Counted from the stretch's first letter, positions 4,931 to 12,177 are shown. The stretch is 12,177 nucleotides of DNA from Deltaproteobacteria bacterium (GCA_029879595.1 JAOUPZ010000054.1:1-12177), one strand, 5' to 3'. Numbers and translations: made by a program. The notes: a model not told the origin generated them from the letters alone.

Positions 4931-6808
4931 CCCATCGTCCCCGCCATCGTCCCCGCCATCGCCGCCATCCCTGGCGGCAGCCTCCAGCTCTCCCACCAGG
5001 GCTTCGTATGCGCCCCCCAGGGCCATCAGCTCGTTGTGGTTGCCGCGCTCCACTATCTCCCCGCCAGCCATCACCAGGATCAGGTCCGCATTGCGGATGG
5101 TGGACAGCCGGTGCGCAATGGCCAGCACCGTCTTGTCCTGGTACAGCTTCTCCACGGCCTGCTGGATCAGGTTTTCCGTGAGGGAATCCACCGAGCTGGT
5201 GGCCTCGTCCAGGACGATCAGTTCGGTTCTGGCGGCCACGGCCCTGGCAAAGGAAAGAAGCTGGCTCTGCCCCGCGGAAAGGTTGGCTCCCCCCTGGTTG
5301 ACCGGAGTGTCATAGCCCTCCTCCAGCTGGCCGATGAACTGTTGGGCATGGACATATCCGGCGGCCTGTCGCACCTCCTCCGGCCCCACCGCCTCCCGGC
5401 CCATGGAAATATTGAACCCTACCGAGCCGGAAAACAGAAACACCCCCTGGTGCACCATGGAGATTATCCCCGCCAGTTCGGTGGCCTTCAGACAGTCCAG
5501 TTCCCGGCCGTTGATCCTGATGGAGCCCTCATAGCCTCCGTAGGCGCGGGTGAGCAGGCGCAAAATGGTGGATTTTCCCGAGCCGGTCGGCCCGACAATG
5601 GCCAGGGACTGCCCCTTTTTCACCGCGAAAGAGATGCCCTTTAGTATCAGGGGGCCCTCCGGGGAATACCGGAAGCGCACATTCTCGAACACCAGCTCCC
5701 GGAACTCCCAGGGGGCTTGCGCGTGCTCCGTGGCCTGTGAGTGTGGGTCATCCTCCGGCCGCTCCTCGGCCGGGTCCAGGGACACTGTGCACAGCTGGTT
5801 TATGTGATCCAGGGCGGCCAGCGCCCTTTGAATGACCGCCATCTGCTGGCTCAACTCGCGCAGGGGCACAAACAGGCGCTGAATATACTCCATGAAGGCC
5901 ACCAGCACCCCCAGCGTCAGCACCCCGGCGAGCAGTTCCCCGGCGGCATACCAGAGCACCAGGGCCAGGGCCAGGGTCGTCACTCCCTCCACCAGGGAAT
6001 ACAGCAGGGCGTCGTAGAGGTTTGAGCTGTTCTGGGCATGCAGGAACTGCCGGTTTTTTTCCCTGAACCGGGCCACCGCCTGCTCCTCGGCGGCAAAAAG
6101 CTGCACGGTCTTCATGCCGCTGAGGCACTCCTGCAGAAACCCGGTGGCCTCGCTGAGGGCCTGCCGGGCCCGGAAAAACGAGAGCCTCACCCGCGACTGG
6201 AAAAACCTGAGCAGCAGCACCAGCACCGGAAACGCCGCCAGCAGCACCAGCGTCAGGTGCCAGTTGAGATAGAACATCATGGCCAAAAACGCCATGGCCT
6301 TGATGAGGTCCACCACCAGGGCCAGCACGTTGGTGGCCAGGGATTCTCCCAGGGCCTCGATATCGCTGGTCACGCGGGTCAGAATTGTTCCGATGGGGTG
6401 CGTGTCGAAATACGAGCGGGGCAGGCGCAGCGATCTTTGGTAAACCATCTCGCGCATGTCCGCAATCAGGTTCTGCCCGCTTTTTTGCAGCAGCAGCACA
6501 TAGAGGGCCTCGACCAGATACCCGGCCAGCACCACCCCGCTGGCCAGGGCCACCAGCCAGTACAGCGGCTCCCGATAGGCAGCCAGGCTGCCGGCCTGCA
6601 TGGCCGGGATTATGTAGTCATCCACGGCCACCTTGGTCAGATATGGCACCGCTGTGGCCGCCAGTGCGGAAAACGGCACCAGCGCCAGCACCATGATAAA
6701 CCGCCAGCGGTGCTCCCGCAGGCGGGGCCACATCAGTTGCAGTAACACCGGCGGATTGAACAGCCTCCAGGCCGGCGGCTGATTTTTTTTCGGCATTCCG
6801 GCCTTCAT
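4922..6808 (-). CDS. ABC exporter half-transporter, MdlB/TM288-like (catalytic partner)
   Basis: A 628-residue fused exporter subunit: about six membrane helices in residues ~35-330, then a nucleotide-binding domain. Visible motifs are Walker A GPTGSGKST (406-414, K412), Q-loop MVHQGVFLFSG, signature LSAGQ (510-514, Ala in place of the usual second Gly), Walker B LIVLDE (D534, E535) and H-loop His566. It keeps the catalytic glutamate, whereas its partner upstream has Asp, so the pair should form an asymmetric heterodimer like MdlA/MdlB or TM287/288. These pumps export lipids, drugs or peptides; the substrate is not predictable. The ATG at 6808 overlaps the upstream gene's stop (ATGA), with GGGGGAG 5 bases before it, so translation is probably coupled. 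The C-terminus is an unusual Asp/Gly tail encoded by short tandem repeats. Confidence 0.94.
   Translation of the reverse strand: MKAGMPKKNQPPAWRLFNPPVLLQLMWPRLREHRWRFIMVLALVPFSALAATAVPYLTKVAVDDYIIPAMQAGSLAAYREPLYWLVALASGVVLAGYLVEALYVLLLQKSGQNLIADMREMVYQRSLRLPRSYFDTHPIGTILTRVTSDIEALGESLATNVLALVVDLIKAMAFLAMMFYLNWHLTLVLLAAFPVLVLLLRFFQSRVRLSFFRARQALSEATGFLQECLSGMKTVQLFAAEEQAVARFREKNRQFLHAQNSSNLYDALLYSLVEGVTTLALALVLWYAAGELLAGVLTLGVLVAFMEYIQRLFVPLRELSQQMAVIQRALAALDHINQLCTVSLDPAEERPEDDPHSQATEHAQAPWEFRELVFENVRFRYSPEGPLILKGISFAVKKGQSLAIVGPTGSGKSTILRLLTRAYGGYEGSIRINGRELDCLKATELAGIISMVHQGVFLFSGSVGFNISMGREAVGPEEVRQAAGYVHAQQFIGQLEEGYDTPVNQGGANLSAGQSQLLSFARAVAARTELIVLDEATSSVDSLTENLIQQAVEKLYQDKTVLAIAHRLSTIRNADLILVMAGGEIVERGNHNELMALGGAYEALVGELEAAARDGGDGGDDGGDDGGR
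4932..4967 (-). repeat. 12-bp tandem repeat encoding the Asp/Gly-rich tail of the ABC subunit
   Basis: The plus-strand unit CCATCGTCCCCG occurs at 4932-4943 and 4944-4955, followed by degenerate CCATCG units. It encodes the C-terminal DGGDGGDDGGDDGGR tail. The repeat length is a multiple of three, so copy-number changes would keep the frame. Confidence 0.7.
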
Positions 6809-8625
6809 GGGCTCTCCCCCGGCGTCCCGGATCCGTTCCGCGCCGCGTTCAGCCCGGAATCATCGCGTTCACCCTGAAATATCCAGGCCTGCCGGTATGG
6901 CCCTTCCTGGCGGATTAGTTCCGCGTGGCTCCCCTGCGCGATAACCCGCCCCCCTTCCAGCACGATAATCCGGTCGGCGCGTTCCAGCGCGCTGATGCGG
7001 TGGGAAACGATCAGGGTGGAGCGTGCCATGCGAAAGCTGTATATCTCCCCGATAAGCTGCCGTTCCGTCTCCTGGTCCACGGCGGAAAGCACATCGTCCA
7101 GAATCAGCAGGCTGCATGGCCTGAGGAGGGCCCGGGCCAGGGCGATGCGTTGTTTCTGCCCCCCGGAAAGGGTGATCCCCTTTTCCCCCACCAGGGTATC
7201 CAGCCCCAGGGGAAACCGCTTCAGATCCGGCTCAAGGGCGGCTGCACTGGCGGCCTTTTCCACCGGTTCCGGGTTTTCTCCGGCCTTGCCGGGCAGACTG
7301 CCCCCCATGGAAAAGGCGATGTTCTCGCGCACCGTATCGGAAAACAGGAACGGCTCCTGGGTAACAGTGACCACATGCCGGCGCAGTGTGGCCAGTGATA
7401 GGCGGCTGATGTCCACCCCGTCCAGACGCACGGCCCCCTCCGGGGCCCTCAGGTATCCGTTGATAAGATTGACCAGGGTGGTCTTGCCGGAACCGATGGT
7501 ACCAAACAGACCCACGGTTTCCCCGGGAGCGATACTCAGTCCCACACCCCTGAGCACCGGTGTTTCCTGGGCGTCGGGATAGGCGTAGTCCAGTCCGTCC
7601 ACGCTCAGCCCCCGGGTGAGCGTTTCGCCCAGTTCACCCTCGGCGGCCGCATCAGCAGGAGGAAGCCCGGGGGTGGTGTTGAACACGGTCTCCAGGCTGT
7701 TGAGGGCGGTCATTCCCCGCTGCACCACGAACATCACGAACGTCATGCCCATCAGGGGCGGCACCAGCATGGACAGATACAGCGCGTACGCCATGAATCC
7801 GCCCATGGTGAGCTCCCCGTTGATAACCATCATCCCTCCCACCAGCACCAGGGCCACCTTCAGCCCGTTGGCGATATGCACCAGGATCGGCATGAAAAAG
7901 GCCCGCATGGTGGCCATCCGGATGGAGGAATCGCGCACCCCGTGGCTGAACCGGGAAAACCGTTCCTGCGCCCATTCCAGGGCCCTGAAGGACCGGATCA
8001 CATCCACCCCGTTGTAGGATTCCACCGTAAAATCGGAAAGATCCTGCATACCCTTCATCTGGACCATCTGCTCATCGCGCAAGCGGCGCACCGCCAGTTG
8101 CAACACCACAAAGGCCGTCATGATGGGCAGGGCCACATACAACGTCAGCCGGGGGGATATCTCATACATGTAAAACGGAGCCAGGGACAGCGTGCCCAGA
8201 CTGCTGAACAGGCCCATCAGCCCGAAACCCATCATCATCCGTATGCCGTTGATGTCGTTGTTGATGCGGCTGATGATGGCCCCGGTGGGGTTTGCCAGAA
8301 AATACTCGCGTTGCAGGGTGGAAAGATGCTTCAGCAGATCGTTCTTCAGCTGGAACTCCACCTTTCTGCCGGGCACAAAGAATAACAGGCGGCTGGCAGT
8401 GCGGGTGAGGATGATGGCCACTGCGAAAAACAGAATCCAGCCGATCCTGCTCAGGAATGCTCCGCCGGCCGGGTCTGGATCGTCCCTGAGGATATCAATG
8501 GCCTCCTGCAGATAGCGGGGAATGGCCAGGCTCATCCACAAAGTCAGCGCCATGGCCGCCACTCCCGCGCTGTAGGACCCCAGATGACGCAAAATCAGGG
8601 AAATTACAAATGCGGCCTTGTTCAT
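6805..8625 (-). CDS. ABC exporter half-transporter, MdlA/TM287-like (degenerate-site partner)
   Basis: Taking the ATG at 8625, the product has 606 residues: an N-terminal membrane domain (MNKAAFVISLILRHLGSYSAG onwards, six helices expected) and a C-terminal ATPase domain. Motifs are Walker A GTIGSGKTT (375-383, K381), Q-loop VTQEPFLFSD, signature LSGGQ (486-490), Walker B LLILDD (D510, D511) and H-loop His542. The catalytic Glu after Walker B is Asp, as in E. coli MdlA (ILDDALSAVD, from memory) and TM287, marking the degenerate half of a heterodimeric exporter. The frame is open to an upstream ATG at 8781. The extra 52 residues there are Pro/Gly-rich, unlike family N-termini, and 8625 has AGGA 5 bases upstream. 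The 3' end overlaps the partner gene by 4 bases. Confidence 0.93.
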   Translation of the reverse strand: MNKAAFVISLILRHLGSYSAGVAAMALTLWMSLAIPRYLQEAIDILRDDPDPAGGAFLSRIGWILFFAVAIILTRTASRLLFFVPGRKVEFQLKNDLLKHLSTLQREYFLANPTGAIISRINNDINGIRMMMGFGLMGLFSSLGTLSLAPFYMYEISPRLTLYVALPIMTAFVVLQLAVRRLRDEQMVQMKGMQDLSDFTVESYNGVDVIRSFRALEWAQERFSRFSHGVRDSSIRMATMRAFFMPILVHIANGLKVALVLVGGMMVINGELTMGGFMAYALYLSMLVPPLMGMTFVMFVVQRGMTALNSLETVFNTTPGLPPADAAAEGELGETLTRGLSVDGLDYAYPDAQETPVLRGVGLSIAPGETVGLFGTIGSGKTTLVNLINGYLRAPEGAVRLDGVDISRLSLATLRRHVVTVTQEPFLFSDTVRENIAFSMGGSLPGKAGENPEPVEKAASAAALEPDLKRFPLGLDTLVGEKGITLSGGQKQRIALARALLRPCSLLILDDVLSAVDQETERQLIGEIYSFRMARSTLIVSHRISALERADRIIVLEGGRVIAQGSHAELIRQEGPYRQAWIFQGERDDSGLNAARNGSGTPGESP

Positions 8626-8756
8626 CCGGTTCCTGGCGGGCTGGTTTTCGAGAGCTTTGCCGCCTCCTTTGAAAGGGGCGGAATTACCGGGACTCTCTTC
8701 CAGAATACCCCCATTAAGCCGTGGTGCAAGTGCACAGCCGCCCGGAGATCTCCCTT

Positions 8757-8775
8757 GAACCCCGGGCCGGGGTTC
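8757..8775. promoter_or_regulatory. 19-bp palindrome between the divergent ABC and Nudix genes (candidate operator)
   Basis: Two perfect 9-bp arms, GAACCCCGG and CCGGGGTTC, flank a single G. The site lies in the 247-base divergent gap (8626-8872) between the ABC pair and the Nudix gene, about 100 bases from the Nudix start and 130 from the ABC start. The symmetry suits a dimeric repressor or activator. It could also form a cruciform or a transcript hairpin, though a one-base loop is unfavourable. No regulator gene is adjacent. Confidence 0.4.
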
Positions 8776-8872
8776 TGTCATGCTCTAGTCAGAAAGGCCC
8801 CCAGCCGCAGCTGGATGCGGTACAACGATCCGCTGAGGGGCGGGGAGTTCAACACCACACAGGGAGACCTGG

Positions 8873-9304
8873 ATGATCAAGAAGGAAGGGCCCATGGGCC
8901 CGCGGCTGGCGGTGGATGTTATTCTGGATGACCGGCAACGGGGAGTGCTGCTGGTCAAACGGCGCAATCCGCCCCTGGGCTGGGCCCTGCCGGGAGGATT
9001 TGTGGAATACGGGGAATCCCTGGAAACATCGGCGGCCAGGGAGATGCTTGAGGAAACCGGCCTGGAGGTGAGCGGTCTGAAGCTGTTCGGGGTGTACTCA
9101 GACCCCGGACGTGACCCCCGGGGCCATTGTGTTTCGGTTGTATTCACCGCCTTGGCCGATGCTCCGGAAGCGACTCCATGCGGTGGAGATGATGCCGCCG
9201 AGGCGCGGTTCTTTCAATGGGAAAACCTGCCTCCGCTGGCCTTTGACCACTCCCTGATCCTGGCCGACTATCAAAACTCCCGCCCACCGGAGATATCCGG
9301 ATGA
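8873..9304 (+). CDS. Nudix hydrolase (ADP-ribose pyrophosphatase-like)
   Basis: A 143-residue protein with a complete Nudix box at 42-64 (Gx5Ex7REUxEExGU: G42, E48, R56, E57, E60, E61, G63). It would hydrolyse a nucleoside diphosphate linked to another moiety, using Mg2+ or Mn2+ bound by the box glutamates. The flanking VDVILDDRQRGVLLVKRRNPPLGWALPGGFVEYGES resembles small ADP-ribose pyrophosphatase or NADH-type Nudix proteins, but the substrate cannot be fixed from this. The ATG at 8873 has AGGGAG 6 bases upstream. An alternative ATG at 8894 would still leave the fold intact. The gene is single, divergent from the ABC pair, and followed by a probable intrinsic terminator about 97 bases on. 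Confidence 0.93.
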   Translation: MIKKEGPMGPRLAVDVILDDRQRGVLLVKRRNPPLGWALPGGFVEYGESLETSAAREMLEETGLEVSGLKLFGVYSDPGRDPRGHCVSVVFTALADAPEATPCGGDDAAEARFFQWENLPPLAFDHSLILADYQNSRPPEISG

Positions 9305-9333
9305 GCATCCCGCAGGAATGCCCCCACCCAAGA

Positions 9334-9359
9334 ACGCCAGCCGGAAACGCCAGCCGGAA
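9334..9359. repeat. 13-bp tandem direct repeat, two copies
   Basis: ACGCCAGCCGGAA occurs twice head to tail (9334-9346 and 9347-9359) with the next three bases ACG starting a third copy. It is downstream of the Nudix stop and non-coding. Its function is unknown; it may be a slippage product. Confidence 0.7.
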
Positions 9360-9400
9360 ACGTCTTGTCCATAATTTTTTTCCGGGCCCGGCATAACCGC

Positions 9401-9431
9401 CGCCCTGCAAAGTTCAGGGCGTTATTCTTCC
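9401..9431 (+). terminator. Probable intrinsic terminator of the Nudix gene
   Basis: A perfect 7-bp GC-rich stem CGCCCTG/CAGGGCG (9401-9407 and 9415-9421) has a 7-base loop and is followed by a T-rich tail TTATTCTTCC. On the plus strand this fits a rho-independent terminator about 100 bases after the Nudix stop codon. The tail is imperfect, so strength is uncertain. Confidence 0.55.
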
Positions 9432-9651
9432 AGAAGCAAGAAAAATCAGGATGACATTTTTTTTGATAGCTGTTATTGTTTAAACGATTTTCGAATAGCC
9501 TCTCCAAACATCCGCGCCACACAGGCAGCCTTTATTCTGCAGCGCCTGCCCTAAACAATACTCCTGGTTCCGGATGGTGGAGGCGATGCTGCAGAGTAGG
9601 ATTGCTGCTGCGGGATTTTCCACACCATCTGACCAGATCGGCATAAAAAAC

Positions 9652-10629
9652 ATGCTTCAACAAAACCGAATATTATCGCGACTCCTGACCGGGGCAATAC
9701 TGGCCCTGGGACTTCTTCTGTCAGGCACCGGCCCGGCCAGCGCCTCCAAGCTGGTTTTCATAGGGACCGGTGGGGTTACCGGAGTGTATTATCCTACCGG
9801 CGGGGCCATCTGCCGCCTGCTGAACACCGAAAGAAGGGTCCACGGAGTGCGTTGCGCCGTGGAGTCCACCGGCGGCTCGGTATACAACATCATAAACGTG
9901 CTTAACGGAGACCTGGACTTCGGCATAGCCCAGACCGATGTTCAATGGAAGGCCGTGAACGGTAAGGGAAAGTTCACGGAAAAGGCGGAAAAACTACGCT
10001 CAGTTTTTTCCATCCATTCCGAAACTGCGGCACTGGTTGTTCGCGCTGATTCAGGGATCACCAGGGCCTCTGAAATAAAGGGCCGAAAGATCAACCTGGG
10101 CAATATCGGTTCCGGTCAGCGGGAAACCAGCCAGGACGTGCTGAAGGTGCTCAACCTCACCGAAGCCGACCTGAAACTGGCCGGGGACATCTCCTCCTCG
10201 GACCAGGGCGTGGCCCTGGCTGATGGCCGGATAGACGGCTTTTTCTACATGGTCGGGCACCCCAACGAGGGTATGAAGGATATCTTCTACATGGTGAAGG
10301 CCAGACTGATTCCCCTTTCCGGCCCCGGCTTTGAACAGCTGGTGAAGGAAAACAACTACTACGTTAATTCCAAAACCCCCGGAGGCATTTACCGGGGGGT
10401 CAGCGAGGACGTTCCCACCTTTGCGGTCAAAGCCACGCTGGTGACCTCGTCCAATGTCCCCGATGAGATCGTATATCTTGTGGTTAAATCTGTCTTCAGC
10501 GATCTGGAGCGGTTCAAGGCGTTACACCCTGCCTATGCCAACCTGACCGCCAAATCCATGCTGGAAGGTCTATCGGCCCCCCTGCACCCCGGTGCCCTGC
10601 GGTACTACAAGGAACACGGCTTGAAATAA
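9652..10629 (+). CDS. TAXI-family TRAP transporter solute-binding protein
   Basis: A 325-residue secreted periplasmic receptor. From the ATG at 9652 a classic signal peptide is seen: basic start, hydrophobic core (TGAILALGLLLSG), small residues and a predicted cut near PASA|SK (after residue ~31). The mature part has TAXI signatures: IGTGGVTGVYYPTGGAICRLLN, a STGGSVYNI stretch, LDFGIAQTDVQW, INLGNIGSGQRETS and DGRIDGFFYMVGHPN. TAXI receptors capture small organic acids such as glutamate-like or dicarboxylate ligands for a DctM-type or fused TRAP permease; the ligand here is unknown. No TRAP membrane genes are adjacent, so it acts with a permease encoded elsewhere. The frame extends upstream to 9574, but that would bury the signal peptide behind 26 extra residues. 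No strong Shine-Dalgarno precedes 9652. Confidence 0.92.
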   Translation: MLQQNRILSRLLTGAILALGLLLSGTGPASASKLVFIGTGGVTGVYYPTGGAICRLLNTERRVHGVRCAVESTGGSVYNIINVLNGDLDFGIAQTDVQWKAVNGKGKFTEKAEKLRSVFSIHSETAALVVRADSGITRASEIKGRKINLGNIGSGQRETSQDVLKVLNLTEADLKLAGDISSSDQGVALADGRIDGFFYMVGHPNEGMKDIFYMVKARLIPLSGPGFEQLVKENNYYVNSKTPGGIYRGVSEDVPTFAVKATLVTSSNVPDEIVYLVVKSVFSDLERFKALHPAYANLTAKSMLEGLSAPLHPGALRYYKEHGLK

Positions 10630-10631
10630 TC

Positions 10632-10647
10632 CCGGCTTTTCAGCCGG
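10632..10647. terminator. Hairpin in the convergent TAXI / TrmH junction
   Basis: A perfect 6-bp inverted repeat CCGGCT/AGCCGG with a 4-base loop starts 2 bases after the TAXI stop and contains the stop codon of the minus-strand methyltransferase (10642-10640). Plus-strand tail is CTGTTCC; minus-strand tail is GATTATTTC. Both are only weakly T-rich. It is plausibly a shared, bidirectional terminator. Confidence 0.5.
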
Positions 10648-11431
10648 CTGTTCCCCGCAAAATGGAAAGGGTAGTCAGCGCCACCGCGGCTGAAACCGAC
10701 ACATTCAAAGACCCCATGCCCCCGGCACCGCCGGGCGGGGTAAGTGAGCACAACCTGGAGCAGGCCTTCTGCACCTCCGGGGAAAGCCCCTTGCGCTCAT
10801 GGCCCAGCACCAGGACCACCGCCGGCCCCGGGGAGTTTTTGACTCCCGGCTGGGAGGCAAACCGCCGGGACGCCGTTTCAAAAAGGGTCTCCCTGACTCC
10901 TGTTTCCAGCCCCCATACCTCCAGAGCTTCACCTCTGAGGTTTCCCAGAGTTTCAGCCATGGAAGAAACGCCCAGCAGGGGCAGCATTTCCGCTCCGCCC
11001 TCGGATGTTCGCAGTGCGCCCGAGTTCAGTTTTTCCCCGGGGGCCGTTCCTCCAAGCATCACCGCCCCTACCGCAAAAAAAGCCGCCGTTCGCAGGATCG
11101 CCCCCGTATTGTGAGGATTGGAAACATCGTCAAGGGCCAGCCAGACCTCGGCTTTATCCCTGGCCCTGGCCAACGCCTCCCTGGAAACATCCTTCAGCCT
11201 CATGGGGCGGGCCTTGACCGCCAGACCCTCGTGGTGGCGGCTTTCGGCCAGTTTGCTCAGAGACTCATCGTCCACCTCGCGGTAGGTGATGCGCCGGCTG
11301 GCCGCCCAGGACAGGATACCGCCCAGTTCTCCCCGTATGTTCTTGCCGTGGTAGATCCGCAATACATCTTCCGGCCGGCGCTCTATCAACGCCAGACAGG
11401 CCTTTACCCCGAATATGGTCTGTTCTTCCAT
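10640..11431 (-). CDS. SpoU/TrmH-family RNA 2'-O-methyltransferase (YfiF-like)
   Basis: A 263-residue SPOUT enzyme that would transfer a methyl group from S-adenosylmethionine to a ribose 2'-OH in tRNA or rRNA. An N-terminal substrate-binding domain (1-~80, IFGVKACLALIERRPEDVLRIY) precedes the knotted domain with all three motifs: NPHNTGAILRTA (105-116, catalytic Arg114), LVLGHERKGL (207-216) and GSLNVSVSAAVAL (240-252). The stretches ESRHHEGL and NSGALRTSEGGAE resemble E. coli YfiF more than RlmB or TrmH, so I leave the symbol blank; the target nucleotide is unknown. It starts 7 bases after the RlmM-like gene ends, suggesting one transcript. The Shine-Dalgarno (GGGG, very close to the ATG) is poor, so translation is probably coupled. 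Confidence 0.92.
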   Translation of the reverse strand: MEEQTIFGVKACLALIERRPEDVLRIYHGKNIRGELGGILSWAASRRITYREVDDESLSKLAESRHHEGLAVKARPMRLKDVSREALARARDKAEVWLALDDVSNPHNTGAILRTAAFFAVGAVMLGGTAPGEKLNSGALRTSEGGAEMLPLLGVSSMAETLGNLRGEALEVWGLETGVRETLFETASRRFASQPGVKNSPGPAVVLVLGHERKGLSPEVQKACSRLCSLTPPGGAGGMGSLNVSVSAAVALTTLSILRGTAG

Positions 11432-11438
11432 GTCCCCG

Positions 11439-12177
11439 TCATTTCCGCCGGAATCCGGCCTGTTTGCCGCGCCTCTTGGCGCTTCCCCCCGGTTTTTTCA
11501 CCGCTGTCTTCCTGTCCGGTCCCCTGCGGGCCTTTTCCCTGCTGGCGGGAGGTTTCTGGCCCGCCCGCACCGGTTCCCGGCTGACTCCCATAAGCGTAAC
11601 TTCCCGGCGGTCATGAAACAACTGCCGGGCCTGCCAGTGCCATCCTTTCAGGGTGCCCAGATATTCCAGCAGCGGATCCAGCGCCGCCAGGGGATTCTTC
11701 TGGGGAATCTTTACGTTGACCACGAATCTGGAGCACCAGCCTTCACCCAGCCACCGGCGGAGCAGCCCCAGACACACCCCGGGAGCCACCAGCATGTCGC
11801 TCAGAAGCCAGTCCACGGGCAGCCTTTCCCGAGGCGGGCGGTACGTCAGGCCATCTCCGCGGTGATGCTCCAGCATACCCGGCAGATCATCCCATCCCTG
11901 TGTGCGCAAGGGGCCATTATCCACGGCCAGCACGTTGGCCCCGCGCTTGAGGCAGGCCTGGCTCCACCCTCCCGGAGCGGCACCCAGGTCCACCACCTTA
12001 CTCCGGTACAGGGGAGCCTCACCCATCAGTTCAAAGGCCTCCTCCAGTTTAAGTGCGGACCGCGAGGGCGCCGTGTCATCCTTCCGCAGACGGCTGGCTC
12101 CTCCGGGGTGGGGGTGGCTCAATCGTTCCACCGGCATGAAGGCGCTCCAAACACCGTCTTCCACCAGGCAAAGCTGC
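11439..12177 (-). CDS. rlmM: RlmM-like 23S rRNA 2'-O-ribose methyltransferase, 5' truncated by window edge
   Basis: The frame is open to base 12177, so the start and the N-terminal THUMP-type domain lie off the window; about 245 residues are seen. A GTG at 12164 could be mistaken for the start, but the preceding codons are also open. Visible motifs match E. coli RlmM (which methylates C2498 of 23S rRNA): APSRSALKLEEAFEL, the SAM motif VVDLGAAPGGWSQ, VDNGPL, WLLSDM, GEGWCSRFVVNVKIPQK and ARQLFHDRREVTLM. These carry the Rossmann-type K-D-K-E catalytic set (Lys of ALKLEEA, Asp of SDM, Lys of NVKIP, Glu of RREVT). After residue GVSREP comes an unusual ~40-residue Lys/Arg-rich tail that I do not recall in E. 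coli RlmM; it may bind RNA. It is followed 7 bases later by the TrmH-family gene. Confidence 0.9.
   Translation of the reverse strand, partial: QLCLVEDGVWSAFMPVERLSHPHPGGASRLRKDDTAPSRSALKLEEAFELMGEAPLYRSKVVDLGAAPGGWSQACLKRGANVLAVDNGPLRTQGWDDLPGMLEHHRGDGLTYRPPRERLPVDWLLSDMLVAPGVCLGLLRRWLGEGWCSRFVVNVKIPQKNPLAALDPLLEYLGTLKGWHWQARQLFHDRREVTLMGVSREPVRAGQKPPASREKARRGPDRKTAVKKPGGSAKRRGKQAGFRRK

Larger units (their letters stand above)
9305..9651. other. 347-base intergenic region between the Nudix and TAXI genes
   Basis: No convincing gene is present. It holds a 13-bp tandem repeat (9334-9359), a GC-only palindrome CCGGGCCCGG (9382-9391), the terminator hairpin at 9401-9421, and then a markedly AT-rich stretch (about 9430-9500) with an eight-T run. 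The AT-rich part is the likely promoter region of the TAXI receptor gene, but I see no pair of good -35/-10 hexamers at standard spacing. Confidence 0.6.

Noticed and set aside
4769..5644. Plus-strand open frame of 291 codons
   Set aside because: It is antisense to the ATPase domain of the ABC subunit and out of frame with the HIT gene. Composition is low-complexity with no domain.
6038..6745. Plus-strand open frame of 235 codons, rich in Gln and His
   Set aside because: It mirrors the membrane domain of the ABC subunit (antisense of Leu codons gives Gln/Lys); no motif.
8626..8781. 52-residue N-terminal extension of the upstream ABC subunit
   Set aside because: It is Pro/Gly-rich, unlike family N-termini, covers the 19-bp palindrome, and a better start with AGGA lies at 8625.
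8806..8821. Inverted repeat CCGCA/TGCGG upstream of the Nudix gene
   Set aside because: Only 5-bp arms in GC-rich DNA; too short to support a regulatory call.

Overview
The window is about 12.2 kb of GC-rich, gene-dense bacterial chromosome. Genes on both strands are tightly packed, with convergent junctions of 10-13 bases or a small overlap. No phage, IS, CRISPR or RNA genes are visible. Three things fit an anaerobic deltaproteobacterium-like host (Desulfobacterota and relatives) better than an enteric: a TGA that appears to encode selenocysteine, a TAXI-type TRAP solute receptor, and RlmM- and SfsA-type housekeeping genes. This taxonomic guess is inference; no rRNA or marker gene is present.

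Layout, left to right. (1) 1-1419 (+): the 3' two-fifths or so of a Ca2+/Mn2+ P-type ATPase of the SPCA/PMR1 type, cut by the window edge. (2) 1533/1548-2300 (+): an ApaH-like metallophosphatase. (3) 4325-2281 (-): a likely three-gene run of a MoaD/ThiS-like ubiquitin-fold protein ending in Gly-Gly, SfsA, and a 277-residue GrdB/PrdB-like protein whose codon 181 is TGA. The sequence around that TGA reads U-G-L-C, matching the UxxC redox motif of the glycine/proline reductase selenoprotein B family. A 7-bp hairpin with a GGUCG loop starts 17 nt after the UGA, which is what a bacterial SECIS should look like. This is the most noteworthy feature, because ordinary gene calling would break it into two fragments. 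(4) 4492-4908 (+): a HIT-domain protein. (5) 8625-4922 (-): two ABC exporter half-transporters with a 4-base ATGA overlap, an MdlA/MdlB-type heterodimer with one Walker B ending in D-D and one in D-E. (6) 8873-9304 (+): a Nudix hydrolase, followed by a probable terminator and a 347-base gap. (7) 9652-10629 (+): a TAXI-family TRAP periplasmic receptor without membrane partners in view. (8) 12177-10640 (-): the RlmM-like 23S rRNA 2'-O-methyltransferase (5' end off the window) and a SpoU/TrmH-family (YfiF-like) RNA methyltransferase, 7 bases apart.

How the genes work together: three products (ApaH-like, HIT, Nudix) belong to nucleotide or dinucleoside-polyphosphate housecleaning families. The two methyltransferases form an RNA-modification pair, and the two ABC subunits form one exporter. 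The MoaD/ThiS-SfsA-selenoprotein run has no obvious pathway; it is the part least explained by known biology.
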